A stretch of DNA of 64,000 nt from Rhizobium grahamii (GCF_009498215.1 NZ_CP043498.1:1550001-1614000), one strand, 5' to 3'. Numbered from the stretch's first letter, positions 9,929-19,245 are shown. Notes: generated by a model from the letters alone, not told the origin. Numbers and translations: made by a program.

Positions 9929-10375
9929 ATGTCTGATCGCATCGAGAAGGTTATAGAACTGAATGCACCTGTCGAACGCGTCTGGAAGGCCATTACCGAT
10001 CATCGCGAATTCGGCGAATGGTTCCGGGTCCAGCTGGACGGTCCCTTCGTGCCGGGTGAGAACTCCACCGGCCACATGACCTATCCGGGCTACGAGCACA
10101 TACAGTGGCAAGCGACCGTCAAGCGCATGGAGGAGCCTGAGCTGTTTTCCTTCACCTGGCATCCCTACGCGATCGACCCCGATGTCGACTATTCCGGCGA
10201 GCCACCGACCCTCGTCGAATTCCGCCTGGAACCGACGCCGTCGGGCTCTCGCCTGACGGTTACCGAGTCCGGCTTCGACAAGGTGCCCCCGCATCGCCGT
10301 GAGGAGGCCTTCCGGATGAACGATGGCGGCTGGGCCGCACAGATGAAAAACGTCAAGGAATACGTCGATCGATAA
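9929..10375 (+). CDS. SRPBCC (START/Bet v1-like) domain protein
   Basis: 148 residues covering one complete SRPBCC domain of the AHSA1-like kind: RIEKVIELNAPVERVWKAIT, then GEWFRVQLDGPF, a central FSFTWHPYAID, and the C-terminal helix GGWAAQMKNVKEYV. These proteins form a hydrophobic cavity and bind small ligands in the cytosol. It overlaps the following ArsR-type gene, an arrangement common for SRPBCC/ArsR pairs. The start is preceded by AGGAGG inside a perfect inverted repeat. Confidence 0.88.
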   Translation: MSDRIEKVIELNAPVERVWKAITDHREFGEWFRVQLDGPFVPGENSTGHMTYPGYEHIQWQATVKRMEEPELFSFTWHPYAIDPDVDYSGEPPTLVEFRLEPTPSGSRLTVTESGFDKVPPHRREEAFRMNDGGWAAQMKNVKEYVDR

Positions 10376-10700
10376 CGTCGAACGTCACCGTGAAAACGCG
10401 GCGATCCTGTTCGCCGCTCTGGGAGACCCGACGCGCCTGTCACTGCTGACGACCCTCAGCGACGGGCGCGAACGCTCGATCGCGGGGCTCTCGGTCGGCA
10501 CCGTCCTGACCCGGCAGGCCGTGACGAAACATCTACATGTGCTGGAACAGGCTGGCCTCGTGCGCTCCAGCAAGGTTGGGCGCGAAAGCCATTACGCCTT
10601 CCAGCCCGACCGGATCGGTGAAATGCGCGCCTATCTCGACAGCGTCTCACGACAATGGGACGACGCGCTCGAGCGCCTGCGCGCCTTCGTGGAACGGTAG
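10368..10700 (+). CDS. ArsR-family transcriptional regulator with no standard start codon (likely ATC start)
   Basis: Frame open from after a TGA at 10344-10346 to TAG at 10698. It encodes a full winged-helix ArsR domain: LFAALGDPTRLSLLTTL, then the recognition helix TRQAVTKHLHVLEQAGLV and the wing VGRESHYAF. There is no ATG, GTG or TTG between the upstream stop and the conserved domain. An ATC at 10368 is preceded by AAGGA at 8 nt and overlaps the stop of the SRPBCC gene (ATCGATAA), so initiation at ATC, translational coupling, or a CTG start further in are the options. Probably represses its own operon through the GGTTGCC dyads upstream. Confidence 0.75.
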   Translation: MDNVERHRENAAILFAALGDPTRLSLLTTLSDGRERSIAGLSVGTVLTRQAVTKHLHVLEQAGLVRSSKVGRESHYAFQPDRIGEMRAYLDSVSRQWDDALERLRAFVER

Positions 10701-10701
10701 A

Positions 10702-11874
10702 TCACGCCCGCAGGAATTGCGATCCCTTGTCGAAGCTCACGCCCGGGAAGATCTTTGCCGTAAGGTCATCGGCGCTGACGTCGAATTGCCGGTTAAGCAT
10801 CGCCGCAGCCAGTTCGCGCACGTCGGCGGTGGGCGCAAGGTCACGCGCATCGAGGAGCTGCGGCTCGGCGAGCCCCGGCCATCGCCCGAGCATACGCCCG
10901 CCATTGATGCCACCGCCGGCCAGAACCGCGCAGCCACCCGTGCCGTGGTCGGTACCGCCCGACCCATTCTCGCGCACGGTGCGCCCGAACTCAGTCATCG
11001 CCAGCACGACCGTCTTTGCCCATATGTCAGGGCCGAGTGTCGCCTTCAGCGTCGTGATCGCCTGAGCCAGATCCTGCACCGGTCGCTTGAACTGACCGAC
11101 CTGCGCGACATGTGTATCCCAGCCCGTGATCGAGAAGCTCGCAATCCTGTAGTCGCCCTTCAGCATCTTGCCGGCGAGGGCCGCGATATCGGCGATCTTC
11201 TCGCCTCTCGGGCCATCGGGCTCGGTCATGACAGAGGCGGCATTGGCGCGCGTCGCTTCTTCCATGGCCTTGGCGAAAGCGGGATCGCCCGCATAGAGCC
11301 GCTTCAGAAACTGCATCTCGTCCTTGGCCGGCCCGAGATCGGAATCGGATGCCCAGACGTCGACATTGCTGGGTCCGGACAGGATGAGCTCGGTCGAGGT
11401 GTTGATGTCGATCGCCTTTCTCGCGTCCGAGCGGGGAATGACCGCCAATGCGCGGTTGAGCCAGCCGGTCTTTTCCTCCTGCACATGCTCCCCACCCGAT
11501 TCCAGCATGTCCTGCCCGTCGAAATGGCTGCGCTGATCGCGGTATGGCGTCGAGACCGCCTGCACGAAAGCAAGCTCCCGGTTCTTCCAAAGCGGCAGCA
11601 GATCGGCCGCAACGGGATGCAGCCCGAAATGCCCGTCGAGATCGAGCAGGCCGGTATCAGGCGTCAGCGCAAGCGTCGGTCGCAGTGCCGAGAAGCCCGC
11701 CTCCCCATACGGCTGCACGAGCGCCAGACCGTCCATCGCGCCACGCAGCACGATCGTCACGAAACGGTTGTCGCCCGGCATGGCGGCGAAAGTAACGGGC
11801 GTGAAGATCGGCGCCGCGGCAAGGCAGCAGGCGGAAGCGAGAAACCCCCGGCGGGAAAGCACGACATTGGTCAT
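10702..11874 (-). CDS. DUF1501 protein, Tat-exported
   Basis: 390 residues from ATG 11874 (AGGAG 7 nt upstream). Twin-arginine signal SRRGFLASACCLAAAP at the N-terminus indicates folded export. The body matches DUF1501: FVTIVLRGAMDGLALVQPYG, TEFGRTVRENGSGGTDHGTG, with a sulfatase/alkaline phosphatase-like fold in this family. Enzymatic role is not established. It is the downstream partner of a DUF1800 gene; these two families occur side by side in many bacteria. Confidence 0.88.
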   Translation of the reverse strand: MTNVVLSRRGFLASACCLAAAPIFTPVTFAAMPGDNRFVTIVLRGAMDGLALVQPYGEAGFSALRPTLALTPDTGLLDLDGHFGLHPVAADLLPLWKNRELAFVQAVSTPYRDQRSHFDGQDMLESGGEHVQEEKTGWLNRALAVIPRSDARKAIDINTSTELILSGPSNVDVWASDSDLGPAKDEMQFLKRLYAGDPAFAKAMEEATRANAASVMTEPDGPRGEKIADIAALAGKMLKGDYRIASFSITGWDTHVAQVGQFKRPVQDLAQAITTLKATLGPDIWAKTVVLAMTEFGRTVRENGSGGTDHGTGGCAVLAGGGINGGRMLGRWPGLAEPQLLDARDLAPTADVRELAAAMLNRQFDVSADDLTAKIFPGVSFDKGSQFLRA

Positions 11875-11922
11875 CAGCTTGCTCCTATCGGCGATTGAAT
11901 TCGGGCGACGCCAGTGCAAGCA

Positions 11923-13368
11923 TCAGGCCGCTGATCTTGTTGGGGCTTGCCCGACGATACGGATCGTGTCGTCCCGGGCGGCATCGGCGAGCGTCGCCTT
12001 CAGGAATTCGCGAGGATCGAGACCCTCTCCGAATTGCGCGGTCGCGCGCCGTGCCCAGCGCAATCGCTCGGCAAGCTGGCTTGCCGTGATCCACGCGCCG
12101 AAGGACTCCTCGAAGCCCGCCGGGCTGGGCGGGAGCCAGATGGGTTGTCCCATGCGCCGCAGCGCGCCCTGCCCCAATGCCCGCGCGGTCTGGGCGGCCT
12201 TGCGGTTCGTGACCGCAGCCTGATCCCCATCAGCCATCATGGCCACATCGCCGTTTGATTTCGCGTTGTCTCCGGGATCACCCTGATTGGCTTCAAGAAA
12301 CCGGCCGACAGTGCCGTCACCGGGACCCGCGTTCAGCGCCCGCAACCCCGCGACCACATAGTCGAAAGGCTGTCGCGCCTTGCTGCCGGGATTGTCCCAG
12401 GCAGCGGGATGCGCCAGCATCGCCGTATAAACGGCTGTCAGATTGCCGTCCGTCTTCTTCCACGCATCGGTCATGACTGTAATCACGCCATCCGGAGGAT
12501 CGTCGGAGATGAAGTGGACGACGAGTTTGCGACAGATGTGCTGCGCCGTCTTCGGGTTCGCTGCAAGATCGTCGAGCAGCGAGAGATAGTCCCGCTCCGT
12601 TCTCTTCGGTCCGCCATAGCTGACGCCGAGAACCTTATGCGGCCCGGGCTCGGAGATACCGGGCCGAAACATCGCGTCCATGTCGCGGCGATCGATCGTC
12701 AACCCCGTCAGGACCATGGCTGCGGCACGAACGTCGGCCTGTGTGTAGCCGCTGCCCGCCCCAAGCGTATGTAGCTCAAGCAGTTCGCGCCCGAGATTTT
12801 CGTTGAGACCTTTCTTTTGCTGCATCCCGCCGCGCGAATCCGGCCCCAGCGATTGCGCCTGGTCGAGATAGATCAGCATCGCCGGATGCTCGGTCGCGCT
12901 GCGCAAGAGGACAGAGAACTGCCCAGAGATATGCGGACGGATCGCTTCCGCCTCATAGGCCGGCACGAGCAGGCGCATGGGCAGGCTCTTGTTGGCGCTG
13001 GTGGAAAAGTGGTTGGTCCAGAAGGTCGCCAGTCGCTCATGGAAGCCGTTCGGTGAGAGAACTGCCTGCAAAAGCCGCGCATTGGCGTCCTGTTGGAACC
13101 TCGCCTGCGCTTGTCGCTGCAGCACCTTGCGGCGCTCTCGACGCTGCTGGTCGTCATCGTCGCTCTGCCTGAGATCGCGAAGCTGCTGCTGAAGATCGGA
13201 GATTGCGGCTCGCCTCTCGTCGAGGCCGCCGACGGGAAAGGCGATAGGCCACTGCGTGGCCGCGCTCAGCTGGGCGAGCAGGGCATCCTGGCTCTGCACC
13301 GGTGCCTCGCCCGGACGCAGACCGTAGCCGAAGCGGATCGCCGCCATGGTTGGAACCGAAAGGCTCAT
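11923..13368 (-). CDS. DUF1800 protein
   Basis: 481 residues; the start at 13368 has AGGTGA upstream. Family features: the N-terminal IRFGYGLRPGE, the central FWTNHFSTSANKS and NENLGRELLELHTLGAGSGYT, and the YVVAGLRALNA segment. No signal peptide is obvious. Followed after 48 bp by the DUF1501 gene, so one operon; the pair is probably an export and maturation unit for a secreted or envelope product, but the function is unknown. Confidence 0.88.
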   Translation of the reverse strand: MSLSVPTMAAIRFGYGLRPGEAPVQSQDALLAQLSAATQWPIAFPVGGLDERRAAISDLQQQLRDLRQSDDDDQQRRERRKVLQRQAQARFQQDANARLLQAVLSPNGFHERLATFWTNHFSTSANKSLPMRLLVPAYEAEAIRPHISGQFSVLLRSATEHPAMLIYLDQAQSLGPDSRGGMQQKKGLNENLGRELLELHTLGAGSGYTQADVRAAAMVLTGLTIDRRDMDAMFRPGISEPGPHKVLGVSYGGPKRTERDYLSLLDDLAANPKTAQHICRKLVVHFISDDPPDGVITVMTDAWKKTDGNLTAVYTAMLAHPAAWDNPGSKARQPFDYVVAGLRALNAGPGDGTVGRFLEANQGDPGDNAKSNGDVAMMADGDQAAVTNRKAAQTARALGQGALRRMGQPIWLPPSPAGFEESFGAWITASQLAERLRWARRATAQFGEGLDPREFLKATLADAARDDTIRIVGQAPTRSAA

Positions 13369-13479
13369 GAGCCGTCACCTCCATATCGCTGGATGGTGAC
13401 AGGCTCTCAACAAATATGTCGGAAATTGCGGCAATTTCCGAACATGGACAATTTGTAATTCTCTGGCGATTCCAGTCCG

Positions 13480-13833
13480 TTAGCCGCGGAAAATGAACGA
13501 TGCGCCGACCGCGATCAAGGCAAAGCCGATCGCATGATTCCACGTCAGGCTCTCGCCCAGCCAGAATACCGAAAAGCCGGAGAAAACGAGAAGCGTGATG
13601 ACTTCCTGCATCGTCTTCAGCTGCGCCGTCGAATAGACGGCCGAACCGATGCGGTTGGCCGGCACCGCGAGGCAATATTCGAAGAAGGCGATTGCCCAGC
13701 TGACGACGATGGCGACGAAAATCGCCGTGCCCTTGTGCTTGAGATGCCCGTACCAGGCAAAGGTCATGAAGATGTTGGACGCAAAGAGCATGACAACCGG
13801 CCAGACGGCGGCTGGGCTGATGGCAAAGGGCAT
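13480..13833 (-). CDS. DMT-family small membrane protein (DUF486)
   Basis: 117 residues with four hydrophobic helices: AVWPVVMLFASNIFMTFAWY, IFVAIVVSWAIAFFEYCL, EVITLLVFSGFSVFWL and AIGFALIAVGASFIF. This matches the DUF486 branch of small drug/metabolite-transporter-like proteins. No transport substrate known. Stands alone, with a divergent MFS gene ~220 bp away. Confidence 0.85.
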   Translation of the reverse strand: MPFAISPAAVWPVVMLFASNIFMTFAWYGHLKHKGTAIFVAIVVSWAIAFFEYCLAVPANRIGSAVYSTAQLKTMQEVITLLVFSGFSVFWLGESLTWNHAIGFALIAVGASFIFRG

Positions 13834-14052
13834 GGGCGATTCCCGACGTTGAAACTGGCGGCAGCATGTATCGCCAAATTATCAGGCTTCAAGTGCCTAT
13901 TCCGCCGCTCTCACACTTATCGAGAGGTGCCGCCCTGACAGCCGATCGGCGGCCGGAACAAATCGCGGACCCCGCCGTTCTGTGCAGCGCCGAGATATTT
14001 GGTGGCCACCGCCAGCCGAGGCTCAAGGAAACGTCAGTCCGCGGGGTCAAGC

Positions 14053-15264
14053 ATGACATGCAATTCTCGAAAGGTGTCCGGCGGATCCCTGGTTGCGCTC
14101 GCCTCGCTCAATTTCTTCCTCGCGGATGCCCGTGATGGCCTTGGTCCGTTTCTCGACGGCTTCCTGGCGACCCACGGCTGGAGCCCCATGAGCCTTGGCA
14201 TCGTCGCAACGCTGGGCGGCCTCCTGGGATTGGTCGCCACCCCGCTCTTCGGCGCGTTGGTTGACGGCTCACCGCACAAGCGGCTGCTCGTTGCGGTGCC
14301 GGTCGTGCTGATCACCGCAGCGGCGCTATGGACGCTGGCAAGCCCCGGCAACGCGGCGGTGTTTGGCGGGCAATCGATGACGGCGATCGTCGGCGCGGTC
14401 ATCGGCCCGGCGCTGATGGGGCTGACACTCGGGCTCGTGGGCGAACAGGCATTTCCCAATCAGGTCTCCCGGAACGAATTCTGGAACCACACCGGCAACG
14501 TGTTTTCGCTTGCATGCATCTACATCGCCACGATTTTCTTCGGCTTGACCGGAGTGATCGCCATGATGATCCTTACAGCCGCGGCGACGCTTTTTGCCGT
14601 AGTGGCAATCGACCCACGGCAGATCGACGACAAGGTCGCGCGCGGACTCAAACCGGATGATGGCGTACCCGGCCCCTCCGGCATAGCAGCAATAACGCGC
14701 TCCCCGGGGCTGATCCTGCTTGCGATGACGCTTCTGATCTTTCATTTCGGCAACGCGCCGATGAGCCGGCTCATAGCACAGAACTTCTCGATCCAGCTCG
14801 GTACACCGTTTCGCACCACGGCGATCGTGACAGGCGTTTCCCAGCTATCGATGATCGGCGTGGCGCTCGCGGCTCCCTTCCTGATCAACAGATGGGGACT
14901 GGCGTCGGCGTTCGTCATCGCCCTGTGCGCCCTGCCGATCCGCGGCGCCATCGCCGGCGCGTTTCCGAGTTTTACATCCATCTACCCGGTTCAGTTTCTG
15001 GATGGCGTTGGCGCCGGCCTCATCGGTATTGCAACACCGATCGCGGCCGAGCGAATCCTCTCCGGAACCGGACGTTTCAATGCCGGTCTGGCCGTGGTGA
15101 TGACCATCCAGGGCATCGGCGCATCGCTCAGCAACGTCGTCGCCGGATGGCTGACGAGCCTCGGAGGTTACGGCCTTGCCTATTGGGTTCACGGAGGGGT
15201 CGCAGTGCTGGCGCTGCTGTTATTCCTCCCCATGCGGCACCTCATCGCCCCGCACAGGACATAG
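14053..15264 (+). CDS. MFS transporter
   Basis: 403 residues from ATG 14053; an upstream in-frame codon at 13999 would add an unlikely polar extension. Twelve hydrophobic segments in two halves, with an MFS loop 2-3 type motif (GALVDGSPHKRLL) and helices such as LGIVATLGGLLGLVATPLFG. Similar rhizobial MFS proteins lie near chromate, aromatic or antibiotic genes, but no neighbour here gives a substrate. Confidence 0.82.
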   Translation: MTCNSRKVSGGSLVALASLNFFLADARDGLGPFLDGFLATHGWSPMSLGIVATLGGLLGLVATPLFGALVDGSPHKRLLVAVPVVLITAAALWTLASPGNAAVFGGQSMTAIVGAVIGPALMGLTLGLVGEQAFPNQVSRNEFWNHTGNVFSLACIYIATIFFGLTGVIAMMILTAAATLFAVVAIDPRQIDDKVARGLKPDDGVPGPSGIAAITRSPGLILLAMTLLIFHFGNAPMSRLIAQNFSIQLGTPFRTTAIVTGVSQLSMIGVALAAPFLINRWGLASAFVIALCALPIRGAIAGAFPSFTSIYPVQFLDGVGAGLIGIATPIAAERILSGTGRFNAGLAVVMTIQGIGASLSNVVAGWLTSLGGYGLAYWVHGGVAVLALLLFLPMRHLIAPHRT

Positions 15265-15319
15265 CCTGCCTACCTCGATGTCGCCGCATGGTGATTTGGT
15301 GGTGCAGCGGCGCCTGATT

Positions 15320-15955
15320 TCAGATCAGGCATTCGAGAATGGCGATCCACGGAATCTCGCGCCCGGAGCTGTTCACCCGGTCGTGCAGATACCCTTGGCT
15401 CGTCAGCTTCAGCCTCTTCTGCCCCACGCTGTCATTGACGTTTCCGCCGACGGTCAGAGCATAGGTCGGCGTCAGCTCCAAAATGATGTCGCCGTGCGAC
15501 GGATAAAAGCTATCCGCCTCATAGATCAGCTCGGCCTTCGCATAGTCGAAACTCTGCGCATATTCTCGGCCACCGACGATCACGTCGCCGGGCTTGGGCT
15601 TGTACGCGCTCGTTTTCCGCGCCGCGTAGCCATAGCCGTTTATCGCCCCGCTCGCTTGCTGCATCGCCTTGTGGACATAGTGGCAATGAGCTTCGGTATA
15701 GAAGAACTTGTTGCCTGCCCCTGAGGTCTTCATGCAGAACGACACAAAGGCCGAAGACCATGCAGGCCTAATGTTGCCGACGACCTTGCGCCCGTCGAGA
15801 TTGTTGTTGCCGACAGCCTTCCAATAGTCCTTCACAAAGAGGTAGTAGTCCTTGGCGTGTTGCGGACGGCCCCAACTCTCCCGTCCCTGTCCATTGTCCC
15901 AGCGGGTGTATTCGCCTTTGCATACGGCGACCAACTGATCAGAAAATCCGGTCAT
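15320..15955 (-). CDS. DUF2272 domain protein
   Basis: 211 residues from ATG 15955 (GGAGG 8 nt upstream). Contains the pattern of DUF2272 / NlpC-P60-like papain-fold proteins: WSSAFVSFCMKTSG (Cys), EAHCHYVHKAM, KPKPGDVIVGGREYA and SFYPSHGDIILEL (His). It may be a cysteine peptidase acting on cell wall, but this is inference. No signal peptide is seen. Convergent with the MFS gene upstream. Confidence 0.75.
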   Translation of the reverse strand: MTGFSDQLVAVCKGEYTRWDNGQGRESWGRPQHAKDYYLFVKDYWKAVGNNNLDGRKVVGNIRPAWSSAFVSFCMKTSGAGNKFFYTEAHCHYVHKAMQQASGAINGYGYAARKTSAYKPKPGDVIVGGREYAQSFDYAKAELIYEADSFYPSHGDIILELTPTYALTVGGNVNDSVGQKRLKLTSQGYLHDRVNSSGREIPWIAILECLI

Positions 15956-16121
15956 CGCTCTTTCCTCCCCGATAACGCTCGGCAAAGGAAATAGAGAGAT
16001 CAATCCATGATTGTCGTCAACAAAATATAACCTTTAATTGAAATAATGAAATCAACAACAATTTAAAGGGGCATTAGCAAGATGGCCGAGTTGCAGAAAA
16101 CATCCGTCAATTATCAAGAAG

Positions 16122-16146
16122 GCGGGCGCGGACACGCCGCGCCCGC
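16122..16146 (-). terminator. GC-rich hairpin after MFS gene
   Basis: GCGGGCGCG (16122-16130) pairs with CGCGCCCGC (16138-16146) around a 7-nt loop, 22 bp after the stop of the minus-strand MFS gene. No T-run follows, so termination would be weak. Confidence 0.45.
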
Positions 16147-16167
16147 TTCGGCGGCTCGTATGGCCGA

Positions 16168-17415
16168 TCATGCACGCAGACCGCGTGGCTCCTCGGCCTC
16201 CTCTGTTCCGAACCGCACATCCTTCTTCTCGTAGCCAAAGCCGGCGAGCAGCGCGACCACGATGGCAACAACGGCCGCGACCATCAGCAGCGCATAGGCA
16301 TAGTCACCATCCCAATGCTCGGCCAGTCCCGCCTGCAACGTCGCATTGCCTGACGCGAGCAGATTGCCGAGCTGGTAGGCAAATCCCGGGAACGTGCCGC
16401 GCACCTCGTCTGGCGACAGCTCGTTGAGATGCACCGGCACGATGCCCCAGGCGCCTTGCACAAAGAACTGCATCAGGAACGCACCGATCGCGAGCAGCAC
16501 CGGCCCCGGCGCATAGACCCAAAGCGGCGCCACCGGCACGGCGATCAGCGATGCGATGACGATTGCCTTCTTGCGCCCGATCCTCTGCGACAGCGCGCCG
16601 AAGAACAAGCCGCCGCAGATCGCCCCGATATTGTAGACGATGGCGATCGCGCCGGTCGTGTAGCTGTCGTAGTTGCGCTGGGTCTCGAGGAATGTCGGAT
16701 AGAGATCCTGCGTGCCGTGGCTGAAGAAGTTGAACGCCGTCATCAGCAGCACGGACCACAGGAACAGCGGAACATTTTCACGCAGCACGGCAAGGAACGG
16801 CCGCCGTCCCTGCTTCTGGCGCTTGATAAACGCCGGGCTCTCCTCGACGTTGCGCCGGATATAGAGCACCAGCAATGCCGGCAGCGCCCCGACGAAGAAC
16901 ATGCCGCGCCAGCCGATGACCGGGAACAGCAGGAAAAAGACGATCGAGGCAATCAGATACCCGGAGGGATAACCGGCCTGCAGGATGCCCGAGACGATGC
17001 CGCGGCTATCTTCGGGCACGGTCTCCATCACAAGCGAAGCACCGACGCCCCACTCGCCGCCCATGGCGATGCCATAGAGCGCCCGGAGCATGATGAACAT
17101 GGTCAGCCCCGTGGAGAAACCGGTCAGAAACTCGAACAGCGAATAGAGCGCCACATTCACCATCAGCGTGATGCGGCGCCCATATTTGTCCGACGCCAGC
17201 CCGAAGAGCAGCGCGCCGAGCGGCCGCATCGCAAGCGTCAGGAAGATCGCGACCGACACAGCCGCGACGTCGGTATGAAATTCATCGGCAATGTGCTTGA
17301 GAACGAAAACCAGAATGAAGAAATCGAAGGCATCGAGCGTCCAGCCGAGATAGCTGGCAATAACGGTGTTGCGCTGCTGCGGGGTGAGCGCGCGCAGGCT
17401 CTGCAATGCGGACAT
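16168..17415 (-). CDS. MFS transporter, metabolite:H+ symporter type
   Basis: 415 residues from ATG 17415; GGAGG lies 6 nt upstream, and the longer frame to 17538 has no good ribosome site. Twelve helices. Motifs: GWTLDAFDFFILVFVLKHIA (D-R/D helix 1 region of sialate/lactate/shikimate-like symporters), LFGLASDKYGRRITLM (loop 2-3), RALYGIAMGGEWGVGASLV (helix 4-5, typical of this branch) and the repeat motif SQRIGRKKAIV. Probably imports an organic acid with protons through the inner membrane. Confidence 0.85.
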   Translation of the reverse strand: MSALQSLRALTPQQRNTVIASYLGWTLDAFDFFILVFVLKHIADEFHTDVAAVSVAIFLTLAMRPLGALLFGLASDKYGRRITLMVNVALYSLFEFLTGFSTGLTMFIMLRALYGIAMGGEWGVGASLVMETVPEDSRGIVSGILQAGYPSGYLIASIVFFLLFPVIGWRGMFFVGALPALLVLYIRRNVEESPAFIKRQKQGRRPFLAVLRENVPLFLWSVLLMTAFNFFSHGTQDLYPTFLETQRNYDSYTTGAIAIVYNIGAICGGLFFGALSQRIGRKKAIVIASLIAVPVAPLWVYAPGPVLLAIGAFLMQFFVQGAWGIVPVHLNELSPDEVRGTFPGFAYQLGNLLASGNATLQAGLAEHWDGDYAYALLMVAAVVAIVVALLAGFGYEKKDVRFGTEEAEEPRGLRA

Positions 17416-17577
17416 CATGGTCCTCCGTCCGAAAGCGGCGGCGAGGCGGGCAATGTCCGGATGCCGTCGAAGAGAGGGATCGCCCGTGGGATGGGCGAGG
17501 TCGAAGCTGTGACAGGCAGCCTCGTTTAACGTCAGCATTACTGCCCTTGTTCCCGCCTGCGACAGTTTGACCGTCGC

Positions 17578-17904
17578 TCAGCGTTCACCGGCAAGCTTTT
17601 CGCGAATGTAATCCGGCCCACCGGTCACGCGCCTGGCAAAAGGTCGGTCGGGATCCACGACACGCCAGAACGGCGCGCTGCCCTCCTGGCTGATATGCAC
17701 CAGATGCCGCCGCACCGTGACGGGACAGCAGGCATCCGCACCGTAGTTCGCCGCGAGCGCCCGCCGGATCTCCGCGAGATCCGAGAACTTTCCCGCTTGC
17801 GCGCCTCGCAACGCATCAATGACCATGCTTTCGCTCGGGATCAGCATGCGCTGCTCCTTTGCCCGGCCCTTCGGCCGCATCTTGATGACGGGAACATCGT
17901 CCAT
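17578..17904 (-). CDS. Conserved hypothetical protein, possible winged-helix DNA-binding domain
   Basis: 108 residues; GAGGAGG upstream of ATG 17904. The second half (ADACCPVTVRRHLVHISQEG ... PFWRVVDPDRP) loosely resembles the DNA-binding half of alkyltransferase-like proteins, including the PFWRVV segment, but no active-site PCHR is present, so a repair function is not supported. Lies 14 bp after a dihydrofolate-reductase-like gene and is probably in the same operon. Confidence 0.6.
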   Translation of the reverse strand: MDDVPVIKMRPKGRAKEQRMLIPSESMVIDALRGAQAGKFSDLAEIRRALAANYGADACCPVTVRRHLVHISQEGSAPFWRVVDPDRPFARRVTGGPDYIREKLAGER

Positions 17905-17918
17905 GGCATCCTCCTCGC

Positions 17919-18578
17919 TCAGGTCAGGTGCCTGCGGCGCTCTACCTCGGCAGCGGTCGGCTGTTCGAATTCGAACGAGCCGGTCACGATATCGCCGTCG
18001 CGAACGTACTTGTTCACCGTGACGCCAGTGCCCGAAGTCCGCGAACTGATGAGCTTCAGCTTGCCCGGAGATACTCCGTCGCCGAACAGCCGCTTGCCCT
18101 TGCCAAGCACGACAGGAAAGAACGAGATAGACAGCTCATCAACCAGATCGTTCCGGAACAGCGTCTGCAGGAAGTCGGTCGATCCCTGCGTCAGCAGATC
18201 AGGTCCATCGCTCGCTTTCAACGTCTTGAGCGCGCCGACAACATCGCTGCCAAGTACCTGGCTGTTCTGCCAGCCCGGCTTGAACTCCGGATTGCGCGTC
18301 GCGACGTATTTGGTGATCGTGTCGAACAGCGGCCCGATCGGATCGTCTGGCGCAACGTAAGGCCAGTGCGCGGCGAAGATGTCGTAGGTCTTGCGGCCGA
18401 GCAGCAGATCGAAGCGATTGGCGAACATCTCGCCGACCGACTCTCCCATCGCCTCGTCGAAATACGGCGCGGCCCAGCCGCCATAGCGGAAGCCGCCAAT
18501 CGGATCCTCATCCGGACCGCCCGGCGCCTGCATGACGCCGTCGAGGCTGACGAACGCACCTGTAATGATCTTCCTCAT
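17919..18578 (-). CDS. Dihydrofolate reductase family protein (RibD C-terminal-like)
   Basis: 219 residues from ATG 18578 (AGGAG upstream). Starts RKIITGAFVSLDGVMQAPGG, the hallmark of the RibD C-terminal/YyaP-like family, with LLLGRKTYDIFAAHWP, an NADPH-binding LLTQGSTDFLQTLF, and DELSISFFPVVLGKGKRLF. Such single-domain proteins are NADPH-dependent reductases of unknown substrate. Lies in a three-gene run with a VOC protein upstream and a hypothetical downstream. Confidence 0.88.
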   Translation of the reverse strand: MRKIITGAFVSLDGVMQAPGGPDEDPIGGFRYGGWAAPYFDEAMGESVGEMFANRFDLLLGRKTYDIFAAHWPYVAPDDPIGPLFDTITKYVATRNPEFKPGWQNSQVLGSDVVGALKTLKASDGPDLLTQGSTDFLQTLFRNDLVDELSISFFPVVLGKGKRLFGDGVSPGKLKLISSRTSGTGVTVNKYVRDGDIVTGSFEFEQPTAAEVERRRHLT

Positions 18579-18624
18579 CCCTGTTCTCCTTCTTGATCCA
18601 TTGGGCAATGCGCCCCGACGTTCG

Positions 18625-19071
18625 TCACTCTGACGGGCTGAGCTCCTGCGCGAGTCCAATGAGAATTCCCTCGGGCCCCCGGATGTAGCAGAGCCGATAC
18701 GCGTCCTTGTACTGGACGACGTCGCCGACGAGACGCGCGCCGCGCGTGCTGAGCCGTTGAAGTGTCTCGTCGAGGTCATCAACGGCGAACATGACGCGGA
18801 GATAGCCGAGGGCGTTGACTTCGGCGTTCCGGTGATCCGCGACGACCTCAGGCCTGAGGAACCGGGAGAGCTCCAGCCGACTATGGCCATCCGGCGTACG
18901 CATCATCGCGATCTCGACGCACTGATCGCCCAGTCCGGTGACGCGCCCGGCCCACTCTCCCTCGATCATCGCCCGCCCCTCGAGCTCGAGGCCGAGTTCT
19001 TGAAAGAAATCGATCGCCGCTCCCAAGTCCTCGACGACGATCCCCACATTGTCCATCCGCTTCAGCGCCAT
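18625..19071 (-). CDS. VOC-family (glyoxalase/bleomycin resistance/dioxygenase fold) protein
   Basis: 148 residues, two beta-alpha-beta-beta-beta modules: MDNVGIVVEDLGAAIDFFQ, then the second module around LGYLRVMFAVDDLDETLQRL and the end CYIRGPEGILIGLAQ. One metal ligand set can be guessed (His/Glu) but the substrate is unknown. First gene of a probable operon with the reductase at 18578-17919. Confidence 0.85.
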   Translation of the reverse strand: MALKRMDNVGIVVEDLGAAIDFFQELGLELEGRAMIEGEWAGRVTGLGDQCVEIAMMRTPDGHSRLELSRFLRPEVVADHRNAEVNALGYLRVMFAVDDLDETLQRLSTRGARLVGDVVQYKDAYRLCYIRGPEGILIGLAQELSPSE

Positions 19072-19245
19072 GCGCTCATCTCCGCCTGGTTTTCAGACCC
19101 CAAGGACGTTCGCCCGCCACCCACACCGACAATTGCATCCGAGAAAATCCGCCGCCACTGTTTGCCAAATCCGAACGATTCTTTTGTTTCCCTTTTGTAC
19201 TCTTTGCCCCTTCACTTTCGCGGTGACTCTCGCCATATTCCGGCC

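Noticed and set aside
17919-18890. Longer frame fusing the reductase gene upstream through the VOC gene
   Set aside because: The upstream part is out of frame with the well-supported VOC gene; a good ribosome site and the family start lie at 18578.
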